DNA of 64,000 nucleotides from Caldimonas caldifontis (GCF_002930615.1 NZ_PSNX01000004.1:307818-371817); one strand, 5' to 3'; shown: positions 1 through 8,535, counted from the first letter of the stretch. Made by a program: numbers and translations. Notes: generated by a model from the sequence alone, not told the origin.

Positions 1-228
1 GAGCAGGCTGACCAGGTCGCGGCGCGGCGGGAAGAGCGTGGCGTCGCCCAGGTTGGCCACGATGGCCATCAGCTGCTGGACGCTCATCGTGCCGAGCCGC
101 TCGGCCTGGATCGCGTCGAGCGCGAAGCGGCAGCACGCCGCCGTGCGGTCGTGGAGGATGCCGTCGCGGATGGTGAGCAGCAGGGTCAGGTTGGCGATCT
201 GCACATCGGAGAGCTGGACCTGGTTCAT
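1..228 (-). CDS. FlhD-like transcriptional regulator, partial (C-terminus off the left edge)
   Basis: Open frame of 76 codons starting at ATG 226-228 and running off the left end of the window. A GAGGACG stretch lies just upstream of the ATG. The translated segment is helical, with 'DRTAACCRFALDAIQ' and 'TMSVQQLMAIVANLGD', which loosely fits the FlhD core (a helix containing DRAAAMFRLG, then LxxAQLxxLA). FlhD/FlhC relatives serve as master activators of transfer genes on IncC plasmids and related elements (AcaDC), so this gene could activate the element. The family call is by eye and weak; an unknown small backbone protein is the alternative. Confidence 0.45.
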   Translation of the reverse strand, partial: MNQVQLSDVQIANLTLLLTIRDGILHDRTAACCRFALDAIQAERLGTMSVQQLMAIVANLGDATLFPPRRDLVSLL

Positions 229-580
229 GGTGCGTCCTCGCGTGGGGACCACGAGCCCGTGCAGGGCAGGGTGGAGGGGTTGGTCGGTGGATGCGGGTCG
301 TGTTGCAGTGTCTGAAGTAGTGGCTCTGGCGCTGTGCGGCCAGCATAGGGTGGGCGACGGGTCGACTTCAATGGGCGGCGCGGGCCTGTGCATCTGCTTA
401 CCGAATTGCCACTCGCAAGCCCTGGCGAATTCCGGCGAATGCGTGAGCGCGACCGCATGAAGCGATATGCGGCGTGAACGACGCCCTTGTCGGGGCGCCG
501 TGCAACGTCGGCGCCGGCACGGTCGGCGAACGGGGTTGCCCCCGCTCGCCGCCGTGCCGGACTGCCTGCTCAGGCCGTGC
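229..580. other. Gene-free stretch
   Basis: It separates the DUF932 stop (581) from the FlhD-like start (228). It holds the candidate promoter at 342-371 and a short hairpin (CGTGG-TCC-CCACG on the minus strand) close to the FlhD-like start. The overlapping frames in both strands lack family resemblance. Confidence 0.5.
342..371 (-). promoter_or_regulatory. Candidate sigma70 promoter for the FlhD-like gene
   Basis: On the minus strand TTGAAG (366-371) and TATGCT (342-347) are separated by 18 nt, about 115 nt upstream of the ATG at 228. Match by eye only. Confidence 0.4.
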
Positions 581-1645
581 TCAGATCGCTTCGGCCAGGC
601 CCTTCCACTCGGCGGTGCCGAGCTCGATCAGCTTGCCGCCCAGCGCCTCGAACTCCGTGGCGCGGTCGTAGTCGTCGATCTCCTGGCTGTAGTGCGTCAC
701 CGCATTGACCAGCCCGTAGCCCGAGAGCTCGCCCTCGGTGATCAGGTGCCGCAGCACGCCCGAGCGCTCGACATCGTTGAGCGTGTAGCGCTGGGCCAGC
801 ACCTCGACCGTCTTCACCGGGTCGCCGACGAGGGGGATCTTCAGCGTCTTCTGCAGCTTCTGCGCCGTCTGCCGGAAGCTCGCTTCCGACACCGCCGCCT
901 GCACCACGTCGCGCACCTTCAGGAAGAAGGCCTTGTCGTCGGCACGCAGGGTGTCGTCCTGGTAGACCTGCAGGCCCTCGTCCTCGGTTCCGAGCGAACG
1001 GCCCACATGCGTCTTGCGCAGCGACCGGTCGGCCGCGATCAGGCCGTTGCGGCAGACCAGCCGGTACAGCAGCGGCTGCACCGACAGCGTGCCCTGGCCG
1101 ACCTCGGAGTTCGAGATCACCACGCCGGCCTGGACCACGTCGCCCGGCGCCATCTCGTAGGTCAGGCGGGAGGTGATGCACTTCAGGTACATGCGCGTCT
1201 CGGTCAGCTCGACCGACTCGAAACGCACGTCGGGCAGCTGCTGCAGGATGGGCAGCACGCTCTCGGCGAGGTCGAAGTTGTCGAGCCGGCGGTAGCGGTC
1301 CGACAGCACCGCGCGCACCTGGCCGTCCAGGGTGCGCAGCATGCGCCGGTCGTCCTCGCTCTGCAGCCAGGTGTTGACGTTGCGGTCCAGAAGCACCGGT
1401 TGCTCCTCGCGCATGCGCTCGAAGTACGCGTGCGGGATCTTCAGCTTGTCGGCCAGCTGGCGGCGCGCCAGCGGCGTGACGCCGTAGCGCACCGGGTTGC
1501 CGGCTTCGTTGACGATGATGTGCGTCCGGCCGTCGTCGCCGGTGCTGTGATGCACCAGCTGCGACGGCACGATCAGGTCCTTCTTCGAGTGCAGCTGGCG
1601 CTCCAGTTCCTGGGCCAGGCTCACGAGGGTACGTCCGCTCTTCAT
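581..1645 (-). CDS. DUF932 domain protein
   Basis: Encodes 354 aa. The start at 1645 is chosen because GGAGAAAGTC precedes this ATG; an upstream in-frame ATG at 1747 lies inside the leader. The protein has the DUF932 pattern: 'GNPVRYGVTPLARRQLADKLKIPHAYFERM', a central 'RAVLSDRYRRLDNFDL', and a C-terminal all-alpha section. DUF932 proteins are common on plasmids, phages and integrative elements; their biochemical role is not settled, though replication or recombination roles have been suggested. It is the last gene of the minus-strand set that begins near 6.2 kb, and has its own GC-rich hairpin leader (1679-1718). Confidence 0.85.
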   Translation of the reverse strand: MKSGRTLVSLAQELERQLHSKKDLIVPSQLVHHSTGDDGRTHIIVNEAGNPVRYGVTPLARRQLADKLKIPHAYFERMREEQPVLLDRNVNTWLQSEDDRRMLRTLDGQVRAVLSDRYRRLDNFDLAESVLPILQQLPDVRFESVELTETRMYLKCITSRLTYEMAPGDVVQAGVVISNSEVGQGTLSVQPLLYRLVCRNGLIAADRSLRKTHVGRSLGTEDEGLQVYQDDTLRADDKAFFLKVRDVVQAAVSEASFRQTAQKLQKTLKIPLVGDPVKTVEVLAQRYTLNDVERSGVLRHLITEGELSGYGLVNAVTHYSQEIDDYDRATEFEALGGKLIELGTAEWKGLAEAI

Positions 1646-2059
1646 GACTTTCTCCAGTCGGGTTGGGGTGGGTGAGAAGCGGGGACGGCACGGCCCACGT
1701 CGGGGCACGGGTCCCCGCAGTGGGTTGACGACGACAACTCGCCGCATGCAGCGTGTCCTGGGCGGATTGGCGATGCATCGGCGAGGCAGGGGCGCGACTT
1801 CGGTGACACGGGTGTCGCCATCGGTCGCGCGGGATCTCCAGGGCTGCCTTCGTGGCGCCGGGAGGCGTCACCTGGTCTGGCAGCTACCAGTCGGGAAACG
1901 ACGAGGGGAGCGCGTCGGCCGCAGGGCCGACGGCGCCTGACCTTTTCGCCGGCACCGGCAGGTCGTGGCGCAGGGCATGCGCCGACCCGTCCAGTGCCGC
2001 TGAAAAAGCGGGTGCGGCCCGCCGTGGCTCGCCGCACCCCAAGCTTCATGACCTCTGCC
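1646..2059. other. Leader region between primase and DUF932 genes
   Basis: 414 nt without a convincing gene. It contains the paired hairpin at 1679-1718 and a further inverted repeat near 1802-1819 (GGTGACAC / GTGTCGCC). It probably holds a separate promoter for the DUF932 gene, but no clear -35/-10 pair was found. Confidence 0.4.
1679..1718 (-). promoter_or_regulatory. Paired-hairpin leader upstream of the DUF932 gene
   Basis: Reading the minus strand, GCGGGGAC can pair with the distal GTCCCCGC (perfect 8 bp), or its GGGG with a proximal CCCC across ACCCGTG. It lies 34 nt upstream of the start codon. It belongs to the recurrent leader family described in the findings. Function is unknown. 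Confidence 0.5.
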
Positions 2060-3136
2060 TCAGCCACCGAGGGCCACCCGGTTGCCCGAGGCCTGGTCGG
2101 CCGACGACGATGCGGTCGCTTGCCCCCGGCCCTGGTCGGGGCCGGTGGCACGCTGGCACCACACATCGGCCCAGTCCGTGCCCGCATGGCGCGGCACGAA
2201 CACCCGCACCTGGCGCGGGCCGGTGGTCCTCTCTTCCCGCTTCAGCCGCCGCGCGAGCGCGTAGGCGAAGCACTGGCCAGCGAAGTCACCACCGGCGTCG
2301 TTGTCCGCGTAGATGCAGACCTCGCACACGGTGTCCGGCACCCAGAGCTTCTCCAGGTTGCCCGCGCTGATGCCGGCCCACACGGGCTTGCCGGTGGCCA
2401 GGTGCACCGCCAGGGCGGTCTCGATGCCTTCGCACAGCGCGAGCTGCGCGCCGGCGTCGAACAGCCGCACGGCAGCACCGTGGATGCCCGCGGAGAGCAC
2501 CTTCTTCGCGTCGGCGGCGTCGAGCTTTCGGCCATCGCGCAGGTAGGTCCGGTGCAGCGTCACGGCCTGACCGTCCGGCGCCTGGATCAGCGCCAGCATG
2601 GCCGGGTAGGCCGCGATCTGCCGCGACTTGCCGTCAGCACCCTTCTCGAAGTAGCCGAGCGACGGGTGGAACCGCAGCACCGGCGGATGCCGATGCAGGG
2701 TCAGCCCGCGTCCGCGCAGGTAGCGGTCGACTTCGTCGCCGGCCACCACCGGCCGCGCCTCGTCCCAGATGCGCTGCACCAGCCGGCGCATGCGCTCCCC
2801 CGATGCCGCTGGGGCACCGGCTTCGCAGGCGGCCGCCGCCGGCAGCATGCCCAGGCAACGTTCCACCTCGCACAGGGCGGCATGGAAGTCCACGCCCCGC
2901 ACAGCCTGGAGCAGCTTGAAGCCGCCACCCGGGCCGCATTGCCGGCAGTGGTAGTTGCCCTCGCCGAACTTGTCGGTGTACTGGAAGCGGTCGGTCCCGC
3001 CGCAGGACGGGCAGGGCCCGTTGCGATGCCGGAGGATGCGCTCCTCGATGCCGGCCGCAGCCAGCACCTCGCTCCAGCGGCCGTGCGCGCGCTGCTTCAC
3101 GGCGTCGATGCGTGCCGCGTAGTCAGCGTCCTGCAT
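2060..3136 (-). CDS. Plasmid/phage-type primase with zinc finger and Toprim domain
   Basis: 358 aa. An N-terminal zinc ribbon (CPSC at 42-45 and CRQC at 64-67) is followed by a linker and a Toprim-like domain with CEGIET (235-240, catalytic-type Glu) and YADND (276-280). This is the architecture of P4-alpha/DUF7146-type primases lacking a helicase domain, which make RNA primers for element replication. Its start overlaps the end of the GHKL ATPase gene by 14 nt, so the two are probably translated together. The C-terminal ~30 residues (Ser/Ala/Gln-rich) look disordered. Confidence in the family is good; the role in element replication is inferred. Confidence 0.85.
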   Translation of the reverse strand: MQDADYAARIDAVKQRAHGRWSEVLAAAGIEERILRHRNGPCPSCGGTDRFQYTDKFGEGNYHCRQCGPGGGFKLLQAVRGVDFHAALCEVERCLGMLPAAAACEAGAPAASGERMRRLVQRIWDEARPVVAGDEVDRYLRGRGLTLHRHPPVLRFHPSLGYFEKGADGKSRQIAAYPAMLALIQAPDGQAVTLHRTYLRDGRKLDAADAKKVLSAGIHGAAVRLFDAGAQLALCEGIETALAVHLATGKPVWAGISAGNLEKLWVPDTVCEVCIYADNDAGGDFAGQCFAYALARRLKREERTTGPRQVRVFVPRHAGTDWADVWCQRATGPDQGRGQATASSSADQASGNRVALGG

Positions 3137-4757
3137 GCGATCCTCCGCCCGCCGCTGCGTGGTCGACCAGATCGACGGTGTGCCCGGGCGCGAGACCCAC
3201 GCCCACCGTCAGCTGGAAGGTCTTGCCGTGCAGCAGCGGGTACTTGCCCAGCCGCAGGGACTGCAGCAGCGAGTCCAGCGTCTGCACCGGGTCCACCGCC
3301 CGCAGCAGGCGCAGCAGATCGGCCAGCGCGTCACGGTCGGCGTCGCGGTCGGCATCGAGGAACTGGTCGTGCTCGTCGGTGAACGAGGACAGCTGTTCCA
3401 CCGGCGCGCCCGTCGTCTCGCCGTCGGGGATGTACAGATTGCCGTCGTGGCAGACCCCGGCGTCGCTGACCAGCGTCTCGTCGTCGCCGACGCGCAGGCG
3501 AACCTTCTCGCAGAGGATGACCGTGGGCCAGACCCAGCGGCCCTCCAGCGCCGTGCGCAGCTTCTCGCCCACCGGCGTCACGCGCTGACCCTCTTCCTCG
3601 AGGAAGCGGACGTGGCGCATCACCCAGTGGTCGGCATGCACGCCGATCCAGTCGAACACCAGCCAGTCGCGGGCGCGCGCCATCATCCAGCGCGGCGCGT
3701 TGTCGTCGCCCACGTCGTCCAGGGCCACCAGCTGCACGGCCCCCGACTCGATGGCCTCGCGCGAGGGCGCGGTCGGCACCGGCGTCAGATGGCGGCGCTC
3801 GCCATGCTCCACCTGCACCGGGTAGCCCGACACCAGGCTGCACAGCTCGGCCGGCAGGGTGCCGAGGTCGTTCAGCAGGTCGAGGTGCCCCCAGCCGCGC
3901 ATGACGCGGTAGTAGGTGTCGATGAAGTGCCGCGGCGGCAGTTCGGCCTTGGCGATCTCCAGCGTGCGCCGCCAGCAGGCCTTCAGCTCGGTGTCGATGC
4001 GCTGGCGCTGCACGTCCTCGTCGATCAGGCGGTCGCGGTCCGGCAGGCGCGCCATGAACTGGCGCGAGTCCAGGTGCACGACGTTCACGTCCTCGCGTGT
4101 TGACCAGGCCGGCCGCAGCACGCAGAAGCCCTGCAGGAACACCCAGGTGTCGTGGGTGTACCGGCCGTCGCGGGTGCCCGCGAGGTGCACGGCGCCGATG
4201 GCGCTGGCCTGGGTGGCCAGGTGGGCCTCGGCCATGGCGCGCTTGAGCGGCTCGCCGTTGAACCACACCGGCACCGGAAATCCGGCGCACAGTTCCTCGA
4301 CGCGCTGCGCAAGGTCCGGCAGGTCGACGCCGTGCAGCTCGACCCGGGTGCCTGTCACCGCGTCATCCAGGGGGCGCTCCTCGACCTCGACCATTGCCTT
4401 GGCCAGTGCGGCCGCGGTGTCGATGTCGACGCGGCGTCGGCCCGAGGCCACCACGCAGCGCGAGGCAGCGTACAGGCACTTCGAGAACCCGACGCCGAAG
4501 GGGCGCTCCTGCGTGCAGGTGTCGGCGTCCCAGCCCGACTCGTGGAAGCTGAGCAGCTTCTGGAAGTCGTCCAGGCCGTGGCCGTCGTCCTGCACGGTCA
4601 GGATCCGTGCCTGCGGATCGTGGTCGATCCGGATCAGGCGGGCGCCGGCACGGCGCGCGTTCTGCAGCAGCTCGGACAGCAGGGTGAACCGGTTGCTGAA
4701 GGCATGGCGCTGGTTGCGCAGCGCGCCTTCTTCGTTGATTCGGACTTGGATCTTCAT
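3123..4757 (-). CDS. GHKL (Hsp90-like) ATPase of unknown function
   Basis: 544 aa from ATG 4755-4757, which follows GAAGGAGTCAACG; the upstream in-frame ATG lies inside a hairpin leader. Visible ATP-lid motifs: ELLQNARRA (E29, N33; N box), DDGHG (57-61; G1 box, DxGxG) and FGVGFS (87-92; G2 box). The remaining ~400 residues resemble no family I recognise: no histidine-kinase phosphoacceptor region, MutL endonuclease motif or topoisomerase transducer is apparent. The stop overlaps the primase start, suggesting a joint task at DNA, but this is inference. Another possibility is a defence-type Hsp90-like ATPase. Confidence 0.75.
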   Translation of the reverse strand: MKIQVRINEEGALRNQRHAFSNRFTLLSELLQNARRAGARLIRIDHDPQARILTVQDDGHGLDDFQKLLSFHESGWDADTCTQERPFGVGFSKCLYAASRCVVASGRRRVDIDTAAALAKAMVEVEERPLDDAVTGTRVELHGVDLPDLAQRVEELCAGFPVPVWFNGEPLKRAMAEAHLATQASAIGAVHLAGTRDGRYTHDTWVFLQGFCVLRPAWSTREDVNVVHLDSRQFMARLPDRDRLIDEDVQRQRIDTELKACWRRTLEIAKAELPPRHFIDTYYRVMRGWGHLDLLNDLGTLPAELCSLVSGYPVQVEHGERRHLTPVPTAPSREAIESGAVQLVALDDVGDDNAPRWMMARARDWLVFDWIGVHADHWVMRHVRFLEEEGQRVTPVGEKLRTALEGRWVWPTVILCEKVRLRVGDDETLVSDAGVCHDGNLYIPDGETTGAPVEQLSSFTDEHDQFLDADRDADRDALADLLRLLRAVDPVQTLDSLLQSLRLGKYPLLHGKTFQLTVGVGLAPGHTVDLVDHAAAGGGSHAGR

Positions 4758-4805
4758 CGTTGACTCCTTCGGGGGCATCCCGATCGGGGGAAGAACCGGC
4801 GGACG

Positions 4806-4835
4806 CACCCCTGGCGGGATGCACCCGCCGGGGTG
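4806..4835 (-). promoter_or_regulatory. Hairpin leader upstream of the GHKL ATPase gene
   Basis: On the minus strand CACCCC-GGCGGG pairs with CCCGCC-A-GGGGTG around TGCAT (one bulged base), 49 nt upstream of the start. Member of the recurrent leader family. Confidence 0.5.
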
Positions 4836-4865
4836 TGTGGGCCGGTCAGCGCGGATCGGTGCCCA

Positions 4866-5207
4866 TCAGGGCGTCGTGCGGACCGGAGGGGTGAACAACT
4901 GGCCGGCGGCCTGCGCCTCGACGAGGCTGTGCTCCAGGAACTCCCAGAGCTGCAGGTGCTGGCGACTCAGGACCTCGCCGTCGTGGCCGAGGCGCTCGAC
5001 CACCGGCCCGGCGGCATGGCCACCGGATTCGGTGAGCGGCTGCCAGTGGACGCGGTAGACGAGCCGGTCGGCACCGGCGATGACGAAGGTGCGGCCGGAC
5101 CGACCGGTCAGCACTTCGCTCTCCTTGACGAGGTACTCGATGTCCTCGGGCGCCTGCACGGACAGCAGGCGCACGCGGCCGGGAACCAGGCGTGCATCGG
5201 TGTGCAT
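4866..5207 (-). CDS. Unknown backbone protein, 113 aa
   Basis: Intact 113-aa frame beginning 'MHTDARLVPGRVRLLSVQ'. No signal peptide, membrane segment or known motif. It starts 11 nt after the stop of the 91-aa membrane-like gene, so the two form a two-gene unit. A central 'GRTFVIAGADRLVYRVHW' suggests a small beta-rich fold. It sits among element-backbone genes, and no function can be assigned. GC3 bias and operon spacing support it as real. Confidence 0.6.
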   Translation of the reverse strand: MHTDARLVPGRVRLLSVQAPEDIEYLVKESEVLTGRSGRTFVIAGADRLVYRVHWQPLTESGGHAAGPVVERLGHDGEVLSRQHLQLWEFLEHSLVEAQAAGQLFTPPVRTTP

Positions 5208-5218
5208 GGCGGCTCCCC

Positions 5219-5494
5219 TCAGTGCCGGGTCAGCCGCATGGGCTGGTCCGACGCAGCGTCCGGGACGCAGGGCGCCTCCGGACGGGTGCCCTCGATGGGG
5301 CGGGCCACCGGCGGGCGCCCGGTGGGTCCCCCTTCCGGGAGGGTGTCGTCGCCTGCGAGCGGCAGGATGCAGTCGGCGCCGACCTGCGGCCGGACTTGCT
5401 CCATCAGCAGGGCGTCTTCGTAGTCCATGCGCCCGGTGATGCCGTAGGCGAGGGCTATCGCCAGCAGGCAGAGGGCTTCCTTGAATGTGAGCAT
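5219..5494 (-). CDS. Small protein with one N-terminal hydrophobic segment, 91 aa
   Basis: 91 aa from ATG 5492-5494, which is preceded by GAAGGAACTCACC. Residues about 6-20 (EALCLLAIALAYGIT) form one hydrophobic helix, followed by an acidic and Pro-rich tail. It could be a single-span membrane protein or weakly signal-bearing. The upstream extension of the same frame lies in other genes and was discarded. Function unknown. Confidence 0.55.
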   Translation of the reverse strand: MLTFKEALCLLAIALAYGITGRMDYEDALLMEQVRPQVGADCILPLAGDDTLPEGGPTGRPPVARPIEGTRPEAPCVPDAASDQPMRLTRH

Positions 5495-5586
5495 GGTGAG
5501 TTCCTTCGAACGGATGGGCGCGTGCCGGCGCGGCCTGACCGGATCGGTCGGCGCGGCCCGAGGCACGGCGCCCGGGGTGGGCGTGA

Positions 5587-6225
5587 TCACGCGAACAGGT
5601 CGCCCTGCACGGACATCTGCTTGAGCTGCTCGTTGATCCACTGGGGATTGCGGGTCAGCCGGGCCTCGACCCATTCGGGGTGGGTCGCCACGGCCTCGCG
5701 CACCCAGTCGGGGTAGCGGGCCAGCGTCGCGTGCAGCCAGGGCCGCAGCCCAAGACGGATGCGCTCGCGAACCTCCTCGGCGTCGACGAGTCCGCAGTAC
5801 GGGATCGGCGACAGCGGGCTGCAGCCGACCACGCGCAGGCAGTTCACGAACGAGAACGGCAGGCCGTCCTTCTCGCGTTCGGTGAACACCCAGCGCAGGG
5901 TGTCGAGCTTCTCCTCCAGCGGCGTGGCCGGGTCGGCCAGGTGCCGGATCTCCTGCAGCAGGCGCCAGTGCAGCAGGACGATGTCGTCCTCGCTCCACTC
6001 CTCCACCCACTCTTCGCAGGTGCTGCCCGGTGCGCCGGTGGCGCTGGCGGCGCTGTCTGCGCCGGCATCGTCCTGGAGATCCAGGCCGGCCGGGATGTCG
6101 AACGAGGCGTCGATGACGAACGGGGTCGTCGTCGAGCCGAGTCGGGCTCGGTGTGCGTCGAGGCTTGCCGTGTGTGGCGAGCCGACAGGGGCGCCGGCCT
6201 GACGGCAGGCGTTGTTGCTGTGCAT
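5587..6225 (-). CDS. Unknown backbone protein, 212 aa
   Basis: 212 aa from ATG 6223-6225 behind CCAAGGAGTCCACG. The N-terminal ~65 residues are low-complexity. The rest is rich in Trp and acidic residues, e.g. 'EEWSEDDIVLLHWRLLQEI' and a repeated Pro-[D/E/Q]-Trp unit in 'YPDWVREAVATHPEWVEAR' then 'NPQWINEQL', i.e. three short helical repeats of about 10 residues ending at the C-terminus. It resembles no family I can name. It follows its own hairpin leader (6271-6286) and is the first gene of the minus-strand set. Confidence 0.65.
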   Translation of the reverse strand: MHSNNACRQAGAPVGSPHTASLDAHRARLGSTTTPFVIDASFDIPAGLDLQDDAGADSAASATGAPGSTCEEWVEEWSEDDIVLLHWRLLQEIRHLADPATPLEEKLDTLRWVFTEREKDGLPFSFVNCLRVVGCSPLSPIPYCGLVDAEEVRERIRLGLRPWLHATLARYPDWVREAVATHPEWVEARLTRNPQWINEQLKQMSVQGDLFA

Positions 6226-6917
6226 CGTGGACTCCTTGGATGGGAAGAGAGACCACGTGCACCCCGTGGCGGGGGCGTGGGCCCCCATGCGGGTGACGGT
6301 TGGGTGATGTGGCTCCGGCCGCCTTGCGGGCGAAGCCTGGAACTCCAGGGCTGACAGGGTTCAGTGGCGCGCGCGAGCGCGGTGATCGGTGTCAGCGTCC
6401 GATCGGGGGGACATCGGCGAGAACGGGACGAGCCCGGGAGGCAAGGGCGCGGTCGGTGCGGCGCTCGAGCTGATGCGCTCGGCACCGGGTCGCAGCCCTT
6501 GCCTCGAAGGCCCGGCCTGAGAGCGAATGCCCCGGCGTGCCTGATTGCTTGCGCGGTCCTCGGCACGGCGATGCACAGGGGCACCCGACGGAGCGACACC
6601 GCAACGGGTGTCCCCCATCGGTGGGGCGTGCATCACCGCGAGTCGATCGTCCCCACGGGTGCCTGTGCGACCTGCACGGGCACCCAAGCGGGGGATCAGT
6701 TCAGGACATCTCCAAGGCTTGCCGGGTCTGGATGCAGGGCCAGCTGCTGCATGGCGCAAAGGTAGGTCGCCGTTTCGGCCCGGTCAATGGGCCGACGCCC
6801 GTCGCCAAGCAACTGATCGCGAAAGCGCCCCGAGGTGCCGGGGCTTTCGTGTGGCAAAGGGCCGTGCACGTTCGGAAGATGCCATCGACCCCGTTGTCAG
6901 CACAAGGAGCCGCGGGC
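6226..6917. other. Divergent intergenic region with several hairpins
   Basis: 692 nt between minus-strand and plus-strand backbone units. It holds the leader at 6271-6286, plus-strand hairpins GACACC/GGTGTC (6595-6612) and CCCC/GGGG (6613-6626), CGGCCC-N7-GGGCCG (6776-6794), and GAAAGC…/…CTTTC (6821-6848) ahead of the DUF1845 gene. No convincing ORF. It probably contains promoters in both directions. Confidence 0.5.
6271..6286 (-). promoter_or_regulatory. Hairpin leader upstream of the 212-aa gene
   Basis: Perfect 6-bp stem GGGGGC-CCAC-GCCCCC on the minus strand, followed by GCCACGGGGTGC. It lies 46 nt upstream of the start codon. Member of the recurrent leader family. Confidence 0.45.
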
Positions 6918-7688
6918 ATGGCCAATGTCGAGATCGTGAAGGTGGACCAGGGCGGCGCCAACGCCCGCATCCTGGCCCGCGAAGCCAAGGTCGACTTCCG
7001 TCGCGTCGAGGCGGCCAGCCTCAAGATCGCCACGCGGTTCAGCAGTGCCGAGGGCAAGCGCATGTTCGTGCGCATGTTCAACACCCTGCAGCTGAACATG
7101 CACTTCATCTCGGTCATCGCCCGCACCCGGCTCGACCACGAGGACATCGGCCGGATCGAGACGGCGTTGCGCGGCAGGATCGATGCCGCGACCGCCAGCC
7201 TGAACGAGGCTATCGACGGCGCCGAGGCGCTGTTCAAGGCCCATGGCATCACCAGCCTGGCGTCCTACGACACGGTGCCGCTGGACGTGGACGTGCGCGT
7301 GCTGTCGTCGATCAGCCGCCGATTCCTGGAGGTGCTGGTCAAGCTCGACCAGCTGATGCCGCTGCTGCAGACGCTGGAGATCCACGAGGTGGTGTCGGCG
7401 CAGGCGGTGGACACGCAGCGTGCGGGCCTCAAGCGCCAGGTGCGCGACATCGCCAATGGTGCGCGCAGCTTTGCGACGGGCCTGCGGCGGCGCATGAACG
7501 CGCTCGATGCCCGCGCCACGTCGCCCGACGATGCCGAAGTTCCTGACGACGCGCTCGGTACCGCCGCCGGCGAAGCCGTCGATTCGACGACCACGGCACC
7601 GGACGGACCCGCAGATCCCCCAACGACAGCGGGCCGCGACGTGGAGTTGCTGCCTGCGCCAACGGCAGTCGCTGCGGTGGCGGAGTAG
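6918..7688 (+). CDS. DUF1845 family protein (AcaB-related)
   Basis: 256 aa; ATG at 6918 is preceded by AAGGAG with 8-nt spacing. The core is characteristic of DUF1845: 'NVEIVKVDQGGANARIL', 'SLNEAIDGAEALFKAHGI', and 'KLDQLMPLLQTLEIHEVVS' followed by 'LRRRMNALDAR'. The last ~45 residues are Pro/Ala/Thr-rich and probably disordered. The related AcaB of IncC plasmids is a transcriptional activator, which makes a regulatory role likely here. It is the first gene of the plus-strand backbone set. Confidence 0.8.
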   Translation: MANVEIVKVDQGGANARILAREAKVDFRRVEAASLKIATRFSSAEGKRMFVRMFNTLQLNMHFISVIARTRLDHEDIGRIETALRGRIDAATASLNEAIDGAEALFKAHGITSLASYDTVPLDVDVRVLSSISRRFLEVLVKLDQLMPLLQTLEIHEVVSAQAVDTQRAGLKRQVRDIANGARSFATGLRRRMNALDARATSPDDAEVPDDALGTAAGEAVDSTTTAPDGPADPPTTAGRDVELLPAPTAVAAVAE

Positions 7689-8283
7689 GCGGTGGAATTG
7701 CAGGCCGTCCCATGTCTCTCCCAAGCGGCGGCACCCACCGACGCTTGCGCGGGCAATCGGCGCGGGCGTGTTGCCCTTGAGCGGTGCGGACGCTACCGTG
7801 TGTCCAGGCCATGGGCTGCCCGCAGAGGCAAGTCGGCGCCACCGTAGCGCCGATCACCCGTTCAACGGGCGAATCGCCCCGGGCCTCCACCCGCATCGGG
7901 TGGCGTCGCAGTCGATACCTGCCTCGTCCAACGTCGGCACGCTGCCTCCGGCGTGCCGGCCAGTTCCGGCGGACCCGCCGCGCCCGGCTCGGCGACCGAA
8001 CGCCCCCGGTGCCGGACTCGGCCCTCCGCGGCATCGAACGCGCGGACCCGCACCGCATGGCGGCCGGCATGCACCCCCAAGGGGGTGGCGATCGAATCAC
8101 ACCGAAGGGGGCCCTCGGCAGGGGCCCTCTTCGGAAGGCATCTTCATCCACCGCGCGAACGGAACGCCCGCGGTGGTCCAGGAGTCGAGCGTTCCCGGGC
8201 GGCTGGCGCGTTTCCTGACCGAGCGCCGTCGTCGCAGAGCAGGTCATGACCTTTGCCGGCTGCATGCCGATGAGAGGCCGATC
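7689..8283. other. Intergenic region with 23-bp repeat copy A and hairpins
   Basis: 595 nt without a convincing gene, between the DUF1845 and AlpA-like genes. It holds repeat copy A (7902-7924), a CACCCCC/GGGGGTG hairpin (about 8072-8087), a long hairpin CCGAAG-GGGGCCC / GGGCCCTCTTCGG (8102-8134), and GGAACGC…GCGTTCC further on. It looks like a regulatory leader for the AlpA-like unit. Confidence 0.45.
7902..7924 (+). repeat. 23-bp repeat, copy A
   Basis: GGCGTCGCAGTCG-A-TACCTGCCT. It differs by one base from copies B (57446-57468) and C (60681-60703), which lie on the opposite strand. All three point towards a downstream backbone unit. Confidence 0.6.
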
Positions 8284-8535
8284 ATGCCCCGCGTTCCTGT
8301 TCCCGCCGCCCCGTCGGCGGATTCCCCGGCCGCGCCGCCCAGCGCCGCGCTGCCGGACACCGGCTTCCTGCGCCAGCCGCAGGTGCTGTCCTTCGTCCCC
8401 ATCTCCAAGTCCACCCTGTGGCGGCGCGTGCATGCGCGAACGTTTCCGGAGCCCGTGAAGCTCTCCGAGCGCGTGACCGTCTGGCGCGCCGAGGACATCC
8501 GCCGCTGGATCGAGCAGCAGGGGGTTGCGTCATGA
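8284..8535 (+). CDS. AlpA-family DNA-binding regulator / excisionase-like
   Basis: 83 aa from ATG 8284. A MerR-like winged helix-turn-helix covers residues about 28-80, with 'FVPISKSTLWRRVHARTF', 'PEPVKLSERVTVWRAEDI' and 'RRWIEQQ', the standard AlpA layout. AlpA-type proteins regulate integrase or excise mobile elements. The N-terminal 20 residues are Ala/Pro-rich. A degenerate tyrosine recombinase follows at 8870. Upstream in-frame codons run through hairpin-rich DNA and were not taken. Confidence 0.8.
   Translation: MPRVPVPAAPSADSPAAPPSAALPDTGFLRQPQVLSFVPISKSTLWRRVHARTFPEPVKLSERVTVWRAEDIRRWIEQQGVAS

Noticed and set aside
467..1675. 402-codon open frame opposite the DUF932 gene
   Set aside because: Antisense shadow: low-complexity Arg/Gln/His/Leu composition typical of GC-rich reverse frames, and no ribosome site; the DUF932 frame has recognisable motifs.
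6821..6848. Possible attachment site or tRNA end
   Set aside because: Only a hairpin; no tRNA-like cloverleaf or second copy was found.
8162..8200. GGAACGC…GCGTTCC as a separate operator
   Set aside because: Short arms with a long spacer, expected by chance at this GC content.
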